A stretch of 40,304 bases of DNA from Polynucleobacter sp. MG-27-Goln-C1 (GTDB lineage Bacteria > Pseudomonadota > Gammaproteobacteria > Burkholderiales > Burkholderiaceae), in contig NZ_JACVPM010000005.1 in assembly GCF_018881905.1 (NCBI RefSeq), positions 1 to 40,304 on the forward strand, given 5' to 3'. Position numbers and translations under genes: made by a program. Of this stretch, positions 15,605 to 25,800 are shown one piece after another. The notes beneath the pieces are model-generated. The model searched no databases, was not told where the DNA came from, and saw nothing but the letters and a program-made list of their open reading frames with translations. Numbering within the stretch: position 1 is the first letter of the stretch; each line of letters begins with the position of its first letter.

Positions 15605-16573
15605 ATGGCAAACGCAACTGTTTCAAATTTAGGTCAAGCCAATACATCTGGCGATACCCAAGCTTTATTCCTCAAAGTATTTGCTGGTGAAGTTCTCACT
15701 GCATACGAAGAGGCTTGTGTTACTAGCGACAAACATACTGTTCGCTCTATTTCTTCTGGTAAATCTGCTCAGTTCCCAATCACTGGTAAGACTACTGCTG
15801 GTTACCATACACCCGGTTCTGAGATCCTCGGTTCCGCTGTTCCAACTAATGAAGTAGTTATCACTATTGATGACCTCTTGATTAGCTCTGCATTCATCGC
15901 AAACATTGATGAAGCTATGAATCACTATGACGTACGCTCAATCTACTCGACTGAAATTGGTCGTGCATTGGCTTACACATATGACAAGCACATCTTGAAT
16001 TTGTTGTTGAAAGCTGCTCGTGGTAGCTCTCCTGTTACTGGCGAAGCTGGTGGTGGCAAAGTTACTGCTGCGACTGCATTGTCAGATACAAGCGGTGAGG
16101 CATTGATTGCTTCCCTGTTTAACGCTGCTGCAATCTTGGATGGTAAGAACGTACCTGAAGAAGATCGTTATGCATACTTAAGCCCAACAGCATACAACTT
16201 GCTGGCACAGAACACTAAGGTAATGAATACCTTGTGGAACGGTGTGGGTTCTTACAGCAATGCAAACGTATTGAAAGTTGCTGGTATTAACATTGTTAAG
16301 ACTAACCACGCTCCTTACGGTACAACTGTATCTGGTGCTCCTGCTGCTGGTTCACAGGGTGCTGGTACTGATGTTACTAAGTACGGTGTTGTTGCTACAA
16401 ACTCTGTAGCTGTAGTAGCTCACAAATCTGCTGTTGGTACAGTGAAGTTGATGGATCTCGCAATGGAATCCGAATACGACATCCGTCGCCAAGGCACATT
16501 GATGGTTGCTAAGTACGCAATGGGTCACGGTGTACTCCGTCCTGCTGCTTCTGTAGAAATCGCAACAGCCTAA
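15605..16573 (+). CDS. major capsid protein (T7 gp10A-like)
   Basis: Builds the icosahedral head. It has 322 residues, against 345 in T7. T7-like stretches are clear: FLKVFAGEVLTAYEEACV, VRSISSGKSAQFPITGKT, VITIDDLLISSAFI, IDEAMNHYDVRS, and HKSAVGTVKLMDLAME ahead of VAKYAMGHGVLRPAA. I start at ATG15605 (MANATVSNLGQANTSGD), which matches the family N-terminus. An upstream in-frame start at 15536 would add a hydrophobic stretch not found in relatives. A strong terminator follows, as in T7. I see no obvious slippery site for a gp10B-type frameshift product. Confidence 0.97.
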   Translation: MANATVSNLGQANTSGDTQALFLKVFAGEVLTAYEEACVTSDKHTVRSISSGKSAQFPITGKTTAGYHTPGSEILGSAVPTNEVVITIDDLLISSAFIANIDEAMNHYDVRSIYSTEIGRALAYTYDKHILNLLLKAARGSSPVTGEAGGGKVTAATALSDTSGEALIASLFNAAAILDGKNVPEEDRYAYLSPTAYNLLAQNTKVMNTLWNGVGSYSNANVLKVAGINIVKTNHAPYGTTVSGAPAAGSQGAGTDVTKYGVVATNSVAVVAHKSAVGTVKLMDLAMESEYDIRRQGTLMVAKYAMGHGVLRPAASVEIATA

Positions 16574-16591
16574 GTAGTTTAGTTTTTCTCA

Positions 16592-16631
16592 AAGCCTCAT
16601 CCTTAATTGGGTGGGGCTTTTTTTTATTTTT
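16592..16631 (+). terminator. major terminator after the capsid gene (T7 T-phi-like)
   Basis: AAGCCTCATCC (16592-16602) pairs with GGGTGGGGCTT (16609-16619, two G-T pairs), followed by eight T and TATTTTT. Its position directly after the capsid gene equals that of T-phi in T7, which sets the high capsid-to-tail expression ratio. Confidence 0.92.
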
Positions 16632-16641
16632 AGGAAGCCCA

Positions 16642-17217
16642 ATGATCACCACTACAAATGAACTTTCGGCAGTAAATATTATGCTGGGAACAATTGGTGA
16701 ATCTCCAATTAATTCTTTAGCATCTATCTCGGGTGTAATTGATGCAGTCACAGCCCGTCAAGTATTAAATGAGGTTGCCGTTGCCGTTCAAACTGAGGGG
16801 TGGGCATTCAATACTGAAGACAATTGGACATTCCTCCCTGATTCAACAGGGGCAATTACAGTACCCTCAAACCTTCTACAAGTTGATGCAATAGATCCTA
16901 GTAGAAAGGTAGCCCTTAGGGGTACACGCTTGTATGACCTCAAGGCTCACTCATATACCTTCACAGAAGGCGTTACGCTCAACTGCGTATTGATGTTTGA
17001 GTTTGATGATCTCCCGCAAGCTGCTCGTTATTACATCGCTATCCGTGCTGCTCGTCTATTTCAGACTAGAGTAGTTGGATCTGACACTCTCAAAGCCTTC
17101 ACTTCAGAAGATGAGACCCGTGCTCGTGTTGCACTCAAGAAATATGATGCAGACACAGGTGGTTACAACATGCTAACTGGAAGCTACTCAGTTGCTCGAA
17201 CAGTAAGAAGGTTCTAA
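16642..17217 (+). CDS. tail tubular protein A (T7 gp11-like)
   Basis: Adaptor ring between portal and nozzle of the short tail. It has 191 residues (T7 196). Typical features are the opening ITTTNELSAVNIMLGTIGE, the helix-rich start with ARQVLNEVAVAVQTEGWAFN, and the C-terminal FQTRVVGSDTLKAFTSEDE. AGGAAG lies before ATG16642. The stop codon shares bases with the next start codon (TAATG), coupling it to the nozzle gene. Confidence 0.94.
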   Translation: MITTTNELSAVNIMLGTIGESPINSLASISGVIDAVTARQVLNEVAVAVQTEGWAFNTEDNWTFLPDSTGAITVPSNLLQVDAIDPSRKVALRGTRLYDLKAHSYTFTEGVTLNCVLMFEFDDLPQAARYYIAIRAARLFQTRVVGSDTLKAFTSEDETRARVALKKYDADTGGYNMLTGSYSVARTVRRF

Positions 17218-19604
17218 TGGCTCTGATTTCATCATTCCTACCCGGCTTCATTAATGGTGTCTCGCAGCAACCCTACACACTCCGCTTGAATTCTCAAGGG
17301 GAGCATCAAGAGAACGGCATATCTACCATCTCTCAGGGATTGCGTAAGAGACCACCATCAAAGCATTTAGCAAAGATTAGTAGTACTCCGCAGTCGGACG
17401 TATTCGTCCATACAGTGAACCGTGATGCCTCTGAGCGTTATGTCTTTATGGTTACTTCTGGTTCCCTGAAGATCTTCTCAATTGATGGCGTAGAGCAAAC
17501 AGTTATCTACGGAGCAGGGGCAGCTTCATACCTGACTACTGCGCTCCCAGCAGCAGAAAGCTTTGCTGCCGTAACTATTGCTGACTACACATGGTTAGTA
17601 AACAAATCAAAAGTAGTAGAAGAATCTACTTCTAATACTCCTGCATCAACAAACCCACACGAAGCCCTGATTAACGTCAAGAGTGGTAACTACGGTAAGA
17701 CCTATCAGGTGTTAATTAATGGTGTCCAAAAGGCATCCTATACAACCCCTAACGGGACTACCGCTGCTGACTCTCCTAGTATTGCCACCGACTGGATTGC
17801 AACCCAGCTTGGCTCACAGTTAACCTCTAATGGTATTAGCTGCTACTACTCAGGTAACTCCATTTATGTGTACTCCAATACTGACTTCACTATTCAGGTG
17901 AATGATGGATTTGGTAATAACGCAATGGTTGCAATTAAAGAGAATACTCAGAAGTTTGCTGACTTACCTTTAAATCCAAAGATCAACGGAACCATTATTC
18001 AGGTTCAGGGTGATGCTTCTAACTCCTTCTCCAATTACTTCGTTCGCTTTGAATCTGCTGCTGGTGGATCTGGTGGCGTATGGAAAGAGTGTGCAGCCCC
18101 TAATATCAATCTGGGATTAAACCCAGCCACAATGCCTTTCACAGTTGTTCGTAATGCAGATGGAACATTTACCATCTCCGCAGCCGACTGGAGAAATCGT
18201 AGAGTAGGTGACTTAGAGTCAAGTGCAGAGCCATCATTCGTGGGTCGCACAATCAACGATGTGTTCTTCTATCAGAATCGCTTAGGCTTCTTATCTGATG
18301 AGAACGTAGTGATGTCTGAATCTGGTAAGTACTTCAACATGTACCGCACCACAGTTACAGCCCTATTGGACTCAGATCCAATTGATGTGACCGCATCACA
18401 CACCAAAGTATCTCTCCTGAATTACGCTGTCCCATTTAATAAATCCTTGCTTCTGTTCTCTGAGCAGACTCAATTTATTATTCCCGGTGACAATGTTCTT
18501 ACGCCCACCACAATTAGCCTTAAGGTATCCACTGAGTATCCCTGTGATAGCAATGTGAAGCCCCTGACGGCTGGTAGTAATTGCTACTTCAGTCTTACTA
18601 AAGGTAACTGGTCGGCAGTCCGTGAGTACTTCACCAACGTGGCTGGCTCAGGTAACGAAGATGCGATGGAGATCACCGCACATATCCCCAAGTACATCCC
18701 AGCAGGAATCATTAAGATCGCTGGAAGTGCCAACGAAGATACCTTTGCAGTACTCACTAAGGGAGACTCTAAGTCTCTCTACATGTACAAGTACTTCTTT
18801 ACAGCCTCAAACGAGAAGGCTCAAAGCTCTTGGAGTCGCTGGACATTCGGTGCTCAAGATGTAGTCCTCAACGTAGACTTTATTCAGTCAGTAATGTATC
18901 TCATCATTAGTCGTCCAGATGGTGTGTACTTTGAAAGCATTGACTGCTCTGTTGGTTACATTGGTGCTAACGAGCCATATACAGTTCTCCTAGATCGTAA
19001 GATCACAATCACCCCATCTACATACAACTCAGCTACAGGCTTTACTGAGATCCCTACAAGCAGCTTCCCGTACCCCTTATCCGATGGTAAGTATTTCATC
19101 GTGACTCAGGCTACTGGAATCTCTTCAGCTCTCAAGCCGGGTGAGTTTGCTCAGGGTGAGGTTGTTGGTTCTAATATTCGCTTCCAAGGGAACTTTGCTG
19201 GATCAGCTTTGACCTTTGGTCGTCAATACACCTTTGACTATGGCATTAGCACTATCACTTACAAAGTTGCAAATACAACTGGTGGTGGAGGGCAGCGTTC
19301 AGATACAGAAGGTCGTCTACAGATTCGCAAACTAGTAGTTAACTATGCCGATACCGGATACCTACGAGCTGAAGTCACCCCACAAGGTCGTGATACAGGT
19401 TCATATGTGTTCTCAGGAAAAGTCGTAGGTAACTCTTCAGCAACCATTGGTCGCTATGCAATCTCTAGCGGAAGGTTATTGATCCCCGTTCTATGCCGTA
19501 ATACAGATGCCGTAATCAACTTAAAAAATGACACGCCCGTTCCTAGTTCACTAATTAGTGCGGACTGGGAAGGATTCTATGTCAAACGCAGCTCCGCAGT
19601 TTAA
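17217..19604 (+). CDS. tail tubular protein B, nozzle (T7 gp12-like)
   Basis: Forms the tail nozzle. The 795 residues are nearly identical in length to T7 gp12 (794). The opening SSFLPGFINGVSQQP and the RKRPPSKHLAKI and NDVFFYQNRLGFLSDENVVM segments are hallmarks of this family. The rest is beta-rich, consistent with the beta-propeller nozzle. It is translated from an overlapping TAATG behind tubular protein A, and its last bases overlap the next gene. Confidence 0.95.
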   Translation: MALISSFLPGFINGVSQQPYTLRLNSQGEHQENGISTISQGLRKRPPSKHLAKISSTPQSDVFVHTVNRDASERYVFMVTSGSLKIFSIDGVEQTVIYGAGAASYLTTALPAAESFAAVTIADYTWLVNKSKVVEESTSNTPASTNPHEALINVKSGNYGKTYQVLINGVQKASYTTPNGTTAADSPSIATDWIATQLGSQLTSNGISCYYSGNSIYVYSNTDFTIQVNDGFGNNAMVAIKENTQKFADLPLNPKINGTIIQVQGDASNSFSNYFVRFESAAGGSGGVWKECAAPNINLGLNPATMPFTVVRNADGTFTISAADWRNRRVGDLESSAEPSFVGRTINDVFFYQNRLGFLSDENVVMSESGKYFNMYRTTVTALLDSDPIDVTASHTKVSLLNYAVPFNKSLLLFSEQTQFIIPGDNVLTPTTISLKVSTEYPCDSNVKPLTAGSNCYFSLTKGNWSAVREYFTNVAGSGNEDAMEITAHIPKYIPAGIIKIAGSANEDTFAVLTKGDSKSLYMYKYFFTASNEKAQSSWSRWTFGAQDVVLNVDFIQSVMYLIISRPDGVYFESIDCSVGYIGANEPYTVLLDRKITITPSTYNSATGFTEIPTSSFPYPLSDGKYFIVTQATGISSALKPGEFAQGEVVGSNIRFQGNFAGSALTFGRQYTFDYGISTITYKVANTTGGGGQRSDTEGRLQIRKLVVNYADTGYLRAEVTPQGRDTGSYVFSGKVVGNSSATIGRYAISSGRLLIPVLCRNTDAVINLKNDTPVPSSLISADWEGFYVKRSSAV

Positions 19605-20064
19605 GGGTGTAATACGCCCAGCAACCTATGAAGACTGTCTCACTCTCGCTCCTCATCTTCGCCAAGAGGATAAGGACGAGGTGTGGGAGTCCCACGGACA
19701 TCTCCCTGAAGAAGCCCTAATCTTAAGCTTTGAGGCTTCGCCCAATGCTCAAGTAGGAACTCTCAATGGGGAGATTGTTTGTATGTTCGGTGTTGCTCCT
19801 ACAGACGATCCGAACTTTGGCTCTCCTTGGATGCTTGCTTCAGATCTCATTAAAGAGGTCTCTAGGGAGTTCTTAAAGAGAGACAAGGAAGTCCTTAACG
19901 GCATGTCTGCTGGCTATGGCTTTCTATTTAATTACGCTTGGTCAAAGAACACAATGCACCTTCGCTGGCTTAAGTGGCTAGGTTTCACTATCGACTACAG
20001 CCCCGTCCCTCTTGGAAATAACGGAGAGATCTTCTATGGCTTTTACAAGTTTCAAAAGGAATAA
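19579..20064 (+). CDS. internal virion protein A-like (T7 gp13-like)
   Basis: A 161-residue protein at the place of T7 gp13 (138 residues), between the nozzle and internal core genes. VIRPATYEDCLTLAPHLRQ at the N-terminus and LFNYAWSKNTMHLRWLKWLG with FTIDY at the C-terminus correspond to TIRPTKSTDF and NYVWVGNTSHIRFLKTIG in T7. The overall order resembles a GNAT acetyltransferase fold (GLLFNYAW...HLRWLKWLGF). In T7 the protein is needed for morphogenesis and found in small amounts in particles. GGGAAGGA just upstream of ATG19579 fixes the start. A GTG at 19558 is less likely. Confidence 0.87.
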   Translation: MSNAAPQFKGVIRPATYEDCLTLAPHLRQEDKDEVWESHGHLPEEALILSFEASPNAQVGTLNGEIVCMFGVAPTDDPNFGSPWMLASDLIKEVSREFLKRDKEVLNGMSAGYGFLFNYAWSKNTMHLRWLKWLGFTIDYSPVPLGNNGEIFYGFYKFQKE

Positions 20065-20066
20065 AT

Positions 20067-20606
20067 ATGTGTGAACCCACAACCATCGCTGCAATGGCAT
20101 TAGCTATGGCTGCTGCCTCTGCTGCTGCTCAGGCGAAAGCCCAGCAAGATGCTGCGGATGCACAGTCGCAGTCTAATGAAAGACAACGACAAACCACTCT
20201 AGCGACTGCTGCCAATAACAACACCCAAGTGAACTTACAAGGTCAACAGGTTAGAGAACAAACATTACAAAAACTAGCGCAGAACAATCGTGATGCAGCT
20301 ATTGGTATTGGTAAAGCTACCGCTGCTGGTGGTGTGTCAGGAGTAGAGGGTAATTCTGTAGATGCTCTCTTAGGTGATCTCTCGGGAACCCAAGTTAGAT
20401 ACAACAACTCCGTCACTACAAACTATGACAACTCTGTCGCAGCCTTAGAGAACCAACGCTTGAATGTCTATGCCAACGCAGCAAACACAATTAACGGACT
20501 AAAGACTCCAGTACAGCCAGATTACATTTCTGCTGGATTGAAGATTGGTTCCGCTGCTCTTACTTACGGCAGCACCATGAATGATATTAAAGCTAAAGAG
20601 GGATAA
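20067..20606 (+). CDS. internal virion protein B (T7 gp14-like)
   Basis: A 179-residue protein corresponding to T7 gp14 (196), an ejected core protein that forms a channel in the outer membrane. The start MCEPTTIAAMALAMAAASAA is a hydrophobic Ala-rich segment, followed by a Gln/Asn-rich helical part (NERQRQTTLATAANNNTQV, QQVREQTLQKLAQNN). The middle GVSGVEGNSVDALLGDLSG and YNNSVTTNYDNSVAALENQR match the gp14 layout. It is followed two bases later by the gp15-like gene. Confidence 0.88.
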   Translation: MCEPTTIAAMALAMAAASAAAQAKAQQDAADAQSQSNERQRQTTLATAANNNTQVNLQGQQVREQTLQKLAQNNRDAAIGIGKATAAGGVSGVEGNSVDALLGDLSGTQVRYNNSVTTNYDNSVAALENQRLNVYANAANTINGLKTPVQPDYISAGLKIGSAALTYGSTMNDIKAKEG

Positions 20607-20608
20607 AT

Positions 20609-22852
20609 ATGGCAATCGATAGAGCAAATGTTGGGTATAACCCAGCAGCCGAGCTAGTTCGTGTTACTGCCAGTCCTAACTTGCAAGACACTATTGTTCG
20701 CAATGACGTAAACGATTCAAAATCCTACCAGTTGGCAAAACAGCTTGGTGCAAACTTTGATGGTTTTAATAACCTCAATAGAATGGCTAAGGCTAACGTA
20801 GTAGAGGATGCTCAGAATACAGCTAACTCTATGACTACAGATGAGCTGGCTGCCAAGATTAAATCTGGTGAGCTTCACTCAACCATCTCCCCTGTATACA
20901 ACGCAGTCTTAAAGAATACTCACTACGCTAATATTGCTTCTAATCTTCAACGTGAGACGATCATGAAGATTACTACTGGTGAGCTCAACTTCAATGATGA
21001 TGCAGACACCGCTAAGATAGATCCAGCTACTGGGCAACCTAACTTACAGTGGAAGTCCGGCAATCAGAAGCTTGAGGATTATCTCTTAGAGCAACGTAAG
21101 AATGCCTTAGGGGATGCAGATGCATATGGTATTGCTGGATTTGATACTCATTGGAATAGATTTAAGAAACACGCAATTGATAAGAACTTTGAGACCTTAG
21201 CTAACAAGCAGGTCGAGTTTGGTATCTCTACAGCTTCTGAAGCAATCCGCATCGCTATTGCCGGAGAGCAATCTCCAGAGCAACTTAGCAATAACTTCTT
21301 GGCTGCCTATAAGAAAGCAACACTACCAAGCGGAGCTCTTCTAAATGAAGAAGCCCGTAAGAAAGTATTGCAGGGCGCAGCCTATGAGATTGCTAAATCA
21401 GGAAACGTAACAAACCTCAACGCTTTATTTAACACCAAGCTAGATAACGGGCTTACAGTTCGTATGGCTTTAAGTGGTAAAGACGGTGGCAAAGAGGTTG
21501 CTGGTATGGAGTACACCGCTAACTCGATTGGTGCTACGAATGCTAATCGTGCTCAGGTTCAGTACTTTAAAGATATGTCTGAGCAGTCAGTCATGGCTAA
21601 CAACAAGAAGATTGCTGATCTTGTATCTCAGAATAGGGCTTTTGAAGTACCTGAGAATATGGACAAGATTAATCCAGATGGTACTCAGGGACTACAACCA
21701 ACTACTAACGCTGTCTACAGTGCTATTTCAGAGAAGACTAAAGGTATGTCCTTAGCTGGTCGTATCGAGACTTTCAATCTGAACGGTGTTGAGGATAAGG
21801 AAACCAAGAACGTAATTCAGGCAGGTCTAAACAACCTCAATTCGATTACTTATAACGAGCCGGGTAAACCTGCTGGTGAACTTAACGCTAACTTCCAAAA
21901 GTCTTTCGATGCCTATTTAGTAGCCAAGGCGGTTGATCCTGCCTATGCAACTAAGCTTGCTGGATCAGAGGGAGCTAAGACTTTAGAGGATATTGAACTG
22001 CTAAAGCAGACTATGGGATTAGATCTTAATGGTGCAGCTTTAACAGTAGCACAAGCCAGAAACAATCCTACTTATATTAATGGCAACGATAAGATCACTA
22101 AGGCGGTTGATAAGGTTGTCTCTGATTTAAACCCTAGCTGGTTTGGAAGACTGTTTGGTGCTGATGAAATTACAGGCAACATTAGTAATATCCGTGCTGA
22201 TGTTAAGAGGTCTGCGGAAGTGATGATTGCTGCGGGTGCTAGTGACAAAACCACTTTGGATTCACTTGGTGAGTATGTTCAGAAGAATATAGTCAACGTG
22301 AATGGATCTCTGGTATATCTGCGCTCAGTTCCTACAACAAAAGATACCCCCCAAGTCATAGGTGGTTCTGTAACTCAGATTAAACGCCTGATCTCAGAAG
22401 TTGGGACAGAGGTTGCTGTGGCTCAGAAATTCTCCCCCGATGAAGTACAGATGTCTGTAAGTAAAGATGGCAACAACTTTACCTTCATGGCTAAGAACCA
22501 ACTCATCACAAAACCTAATGGCATGCCCCTCATCCTTACAAAGGATCAGGTTACAGACTGGATGAATCGTGACTTTGAGAACTATAAGTTTGATAAGACT
22601 CTCGAGCCAAAACGTAAAGAGCTTGATATGGCTCTGAACGACACCTACATGGGTGGTCGTGCATTAAAGCTAACCCCAGTAGACCAGTACCTTGCATCTC
22701 CTTCAGGTTATCGCAAGCTGTACCAAGCAGGTCTTGAGACTAAGCCTATTAACGAACTTCGTGCGTGGGCTAAAGAGCAGATCAAACAAGGCTCATCTTG
22801 GGCAACACCCGCAACTCCTTTAAAAGACTATTCGACTAAAGGAGCTAATTAA
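20609..22852 (+). CDS. internal virion protein C (T7 gp15-like)
   Basis: The 747 residues are the same length as T7 gp15, a core protein ejected into the host periplasm to form, with gp16, the DNA translocation tube. The sequence is largely helical, starts with VGYNPAAELVRVTASPNLQ and contains NALGDADAYGIAGFDTHWNR. No enzymatic motif is apparent. The assignment rests on order, length and overall composition more than on diagnostic motifs. It is followed by GGATAAATA and the gp16-like gene. Confidence 0.88.
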   Translation: MAIDRANVGYNPAAELVRVTASPNLQDTIVRNDVNDSKSYQLAKQLGANFDGFNNLNRMAKANVVEDAQNTANSMTTDELAAKIKSGELHSTISPVYNAVLKNTHYANIASNLQRETIMKITTGELNFNDDADTAKIDPATGQPNLQWKSGNQKLEDYLLEQRKNALGDADAYGIAGFDTHWNRFKKHAIDKNFETLANKQVEFGISTASEAIRIAIAGEQSPEQLSNNFLAAYKKATLPSGALLNEEARKKVLQGAAYEIAKSGNVTNLNALFNTKLDNGLTVRMALSGKDGGKEVAGMEYTANSIGATNANRAQVQYFKDMSEQSVMANNKKIADLVSQNRAFEVPENMDKINPDGTQGLQPTTNAVYSAISEKTKGMSLAGRIETFNLNGVEDKETKNVIQAGLNNLNSITYNEPGKPAGELNANFQKSFDAYLVAKAVDPAYATKLAGSEGAKTLEDIELLKQTMGLDLNGAALTVAQARNNPTYINGNDKITKAVDKVVSDLNPSWFGRLFGADEITGNISNIRADVKRSAEVMIAAGASDKTTLDSLGEYVQKNIVNVNGSLVYLRSVPTTKDTPQVIGGSVTQIKRLISEVGTEVAVAQKFSPDEVQMSVSKDGNNFTFMAKNQLITKPNGMPLILTKDQVTDWMNRDFENYKFDKTLEPKRKELDMALNDTYMGGRALKLTPVDQYLASPSGYRKLYQAGLETKPINELRAWAKEQIKQGSSWATPATPLKDYSTKGAN

Positions 22853-22862
22853 AGGATAAATA

Positions 22863-25800
22863 ATGGCAATATCAGATGCAGAAATTGGTAACCCCAATGT
22901 ACGCAAGTTTCTAGATTTCATTAGTAAGGCAGAAGGCACTGATAAGTACGGTTACCACACACAGGTTGGTAACACACAGATTGCTCAATTAGATCAACAC
23001 CCAAAACAATCTACAGTGACAACTGCGGATGGTTCTAGCAACGCTGCTGGTCGTTACCAGTTCATTGGCAGTACTTGGGATGAGCAATCTAGAAAGCATG
23101 GTCTTACAGACTTCGGTGCTGTTAACCAAGATAGGGCAGCAGTAGGTCTTATCAAAGACAACGGTGCATATGAAGATGTCGCTAAAGGAGATTTTGGTGT
23201 TGCCATTAATAAGCTTGGTGGGGTATGGGCATCCTTCCCATCAAGCAAATATAAACAACCTAAGAAATCATGGGAGTGGGCAAGTGCTCAGTTAGGTATT
23301 AATGGTGCTCCTCCTGTAGAGCCGGGTCGTGACTATAACGACTCTGGATTCCAGAAGGGTGGCGCAACGCCATCTGAGCGTGTTCGCACTGAGCTTCAGA
23401 AGGACATGCTTCCTCCTACTCCGTTAACGGACTTTGGCACTGGTTTGATGACCAGCCTGAAGAACGACAACACTGCTACTAACTGGTACGCAGCACAGGT
23501 GGGTGACTTCATTGAACGCCCAGACTTTAGATGGACACCTGAGTTATCTAAAAAATACACTGAGGGTCTGAACGAGAAGAACTGGGCATTTGTGGTGGAT
23601 AACGCCACCTCAGAGTTTCATGCTGAGAAGCTTCGCCAACGTGCTTTAGAGTTCCAACAAACAGAAGCTAAGTATGAAGAGGCTGGTATTGGTGCTGGAG
23701 CTGGTCGTCTTGTTGGGGGTCTTCTAGATCCAACAAACCTTGGACTTATTGCCCTGACTGCCTATGCTCCCACGCTAGGTGTCCCTGTGGCTGCATCTCG
23801 GGCAGCTCGTATTTCCTATGGTGTTGCTGAGGGTGCAGTGACCAATGCTGCTGTAGAAGCACTGACATATAAGAATAGACCGGGTGGTGATTTAACTGAT
23901 GTTGCTTTTGCTGGATTAATGGGCGTAGCTCTTGGTGGTGTTGGTGGCGAAATAGGTCACCGTGTAGCCACAGGAATAGCCCGTAGAGAAGCCGGAACAA
24001 TCTTTGATAATGACCTTCGCAATATCCAAGCATGGAGCCTAGAGAGGCTGCACGACACCTCTGCTGAGGACTATGCCAAGATGCGGATGTTCGCTGAGAC
24101 AGACCAGCTTAAGGGATATACACCAGAGCAGTTGAAATACCGTGAGGCAGAACTCACCCATGAGTACACAATGCTCGTGGAAGAGCGTAAGCGTAATGAG
24201 ATCTTTGGTACTGGGGACTTTATTCCTCCAAAGACCAATGAACCCCCTAAGGTAAACGAGCCACCAAAAGCTGGTGATGCTCCGCCACCACCTAAAGAAA
24301 CAAAGCAGACATGGACTGATGAGTGGAACACCCCATCGATCCATAAGGACTCAAATGGTTCTGATGTATTGCAGTTACCCCCTAAGCAATCTCTAGAAGC
24401 CCTTATCGCCTACACGCAGAAATTCAGCCCCAATAAGGCTATGGTTGCGTGGATGGATAAGATGCTAGAAGGCATCGATCTATCAAAGGTTAAGTTCTTT
24501 GAGATTGGTTCTGGCAAGAGACCTCAGTGGTATGTGAACGGCTCTAAGCTTGGCTCAAGCCACGCAGCCCACATCGTTACCCCTTGGAACTCTTTAGGAA
24601 CACTTGGTGGTGACAATGCGTACTTTGTATCTCGTGGTCAGTACCGTGGTGTTGATCCTAAGACAGGCAAGCGTGTCAACGTAACGCCAACTCCGGGTGA
24701 CCGTAGAGCATTACAAACAGGCTTAACCGATAACACATTTATTCACGAGCTCTCTCACGTTGCAGCCGTATATAAGCAACGCCTGTTCCACAGAAATAAA
24801 GATGGCAGTATCTCTCAAGCTTCACGCAACATTGTTGGTGATGAGAAGACCTATCAAGCCGTTAAAGGTATTGATGACTTGTACAAGTATGTCCAAAAGA
24901 TTACTGGTAAGCAAACAAGCAAGCAACACTATGGCATGACCAATGCCTATGAGTTCTTAGCTGAAGGTCTATCCAATCCATCATTTCAAAAATTCTTAAA
25001 AGATATTGAATTGCCTGACAGCATCAAACGTACCAACATCTTGTCTGACTTTTTAGATAAGGTAATGGATTTACTCGGTATTGATAAGAAGGGTCAAACT
25101 GCATTCCATAAGTTCTTAGAACTTGCAGATGACTTAACTGATCCGGGTGGTATTACCCGTAAGACGGATGTATCTGGTGCTCCTAAAGAGGGGTATCGAA
25201 TTGCCCCTGACGGGAAAGCTACTGATGACACTGTTCTTGCTGCACAGACTGCTGATATTCCTGAGACCTTCGCTGTTGGCTTAGGGCTTGAGAACCGCCT
25301 AGGTAGAAATCGTTTACCTGCTGCGGTACGTTCATTAGCTCAAAGACTCTTTGGCTCAACTACAGGTTATAAAGACAACTCCGTAGTGAAGTCCAATGCG
25401 TGGGACGACAAAACCTTATTTGCTGGTGGTTGGAATACAACCCTGCGTAAGGGAACCATGATTCCATTTATGGATTGGTTCAAGGAATCTGGCTATAAGT
25501 TTCATCAACGTGGTGAGGCTTTTGAAAAGTTTGGTACTGAGGTCTGGGAATATGTACATGGCTGGGAACGTGACTACGATCCTCGTGTAATTAAAGCTGG
25601 TGAGGCTGTTCGTAAGAACATGTCTGAGCGAGTTAAAGACATTAATAACCCAGAGCGTTCTGTAGGTGGATCTAAGTTAGGCTTAACTGAAACTGAAGTT
25701 ACCTTGCTAGACGGCACAACAACGAAGACAGGAACTCTTGAAGAGAATCCGTACTACTTACCTCGTATCCATGATGCGAATAAGTGGGATGCAATGGTAT

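Noticed and set aside
16545..16592. Frameshift to a longer capsid form as in T7 gp10B
   Set aside because: No convincing slippery sequence before the stop and the terminator follows at once, leaving no extension frame.
23746..24344. Reverse-strand frames of about 90-100 codons within the gp16-like gene
   Set aside because: They run opposite to a strongly supported gene, lack ribosome sites and show no recognisable domain.
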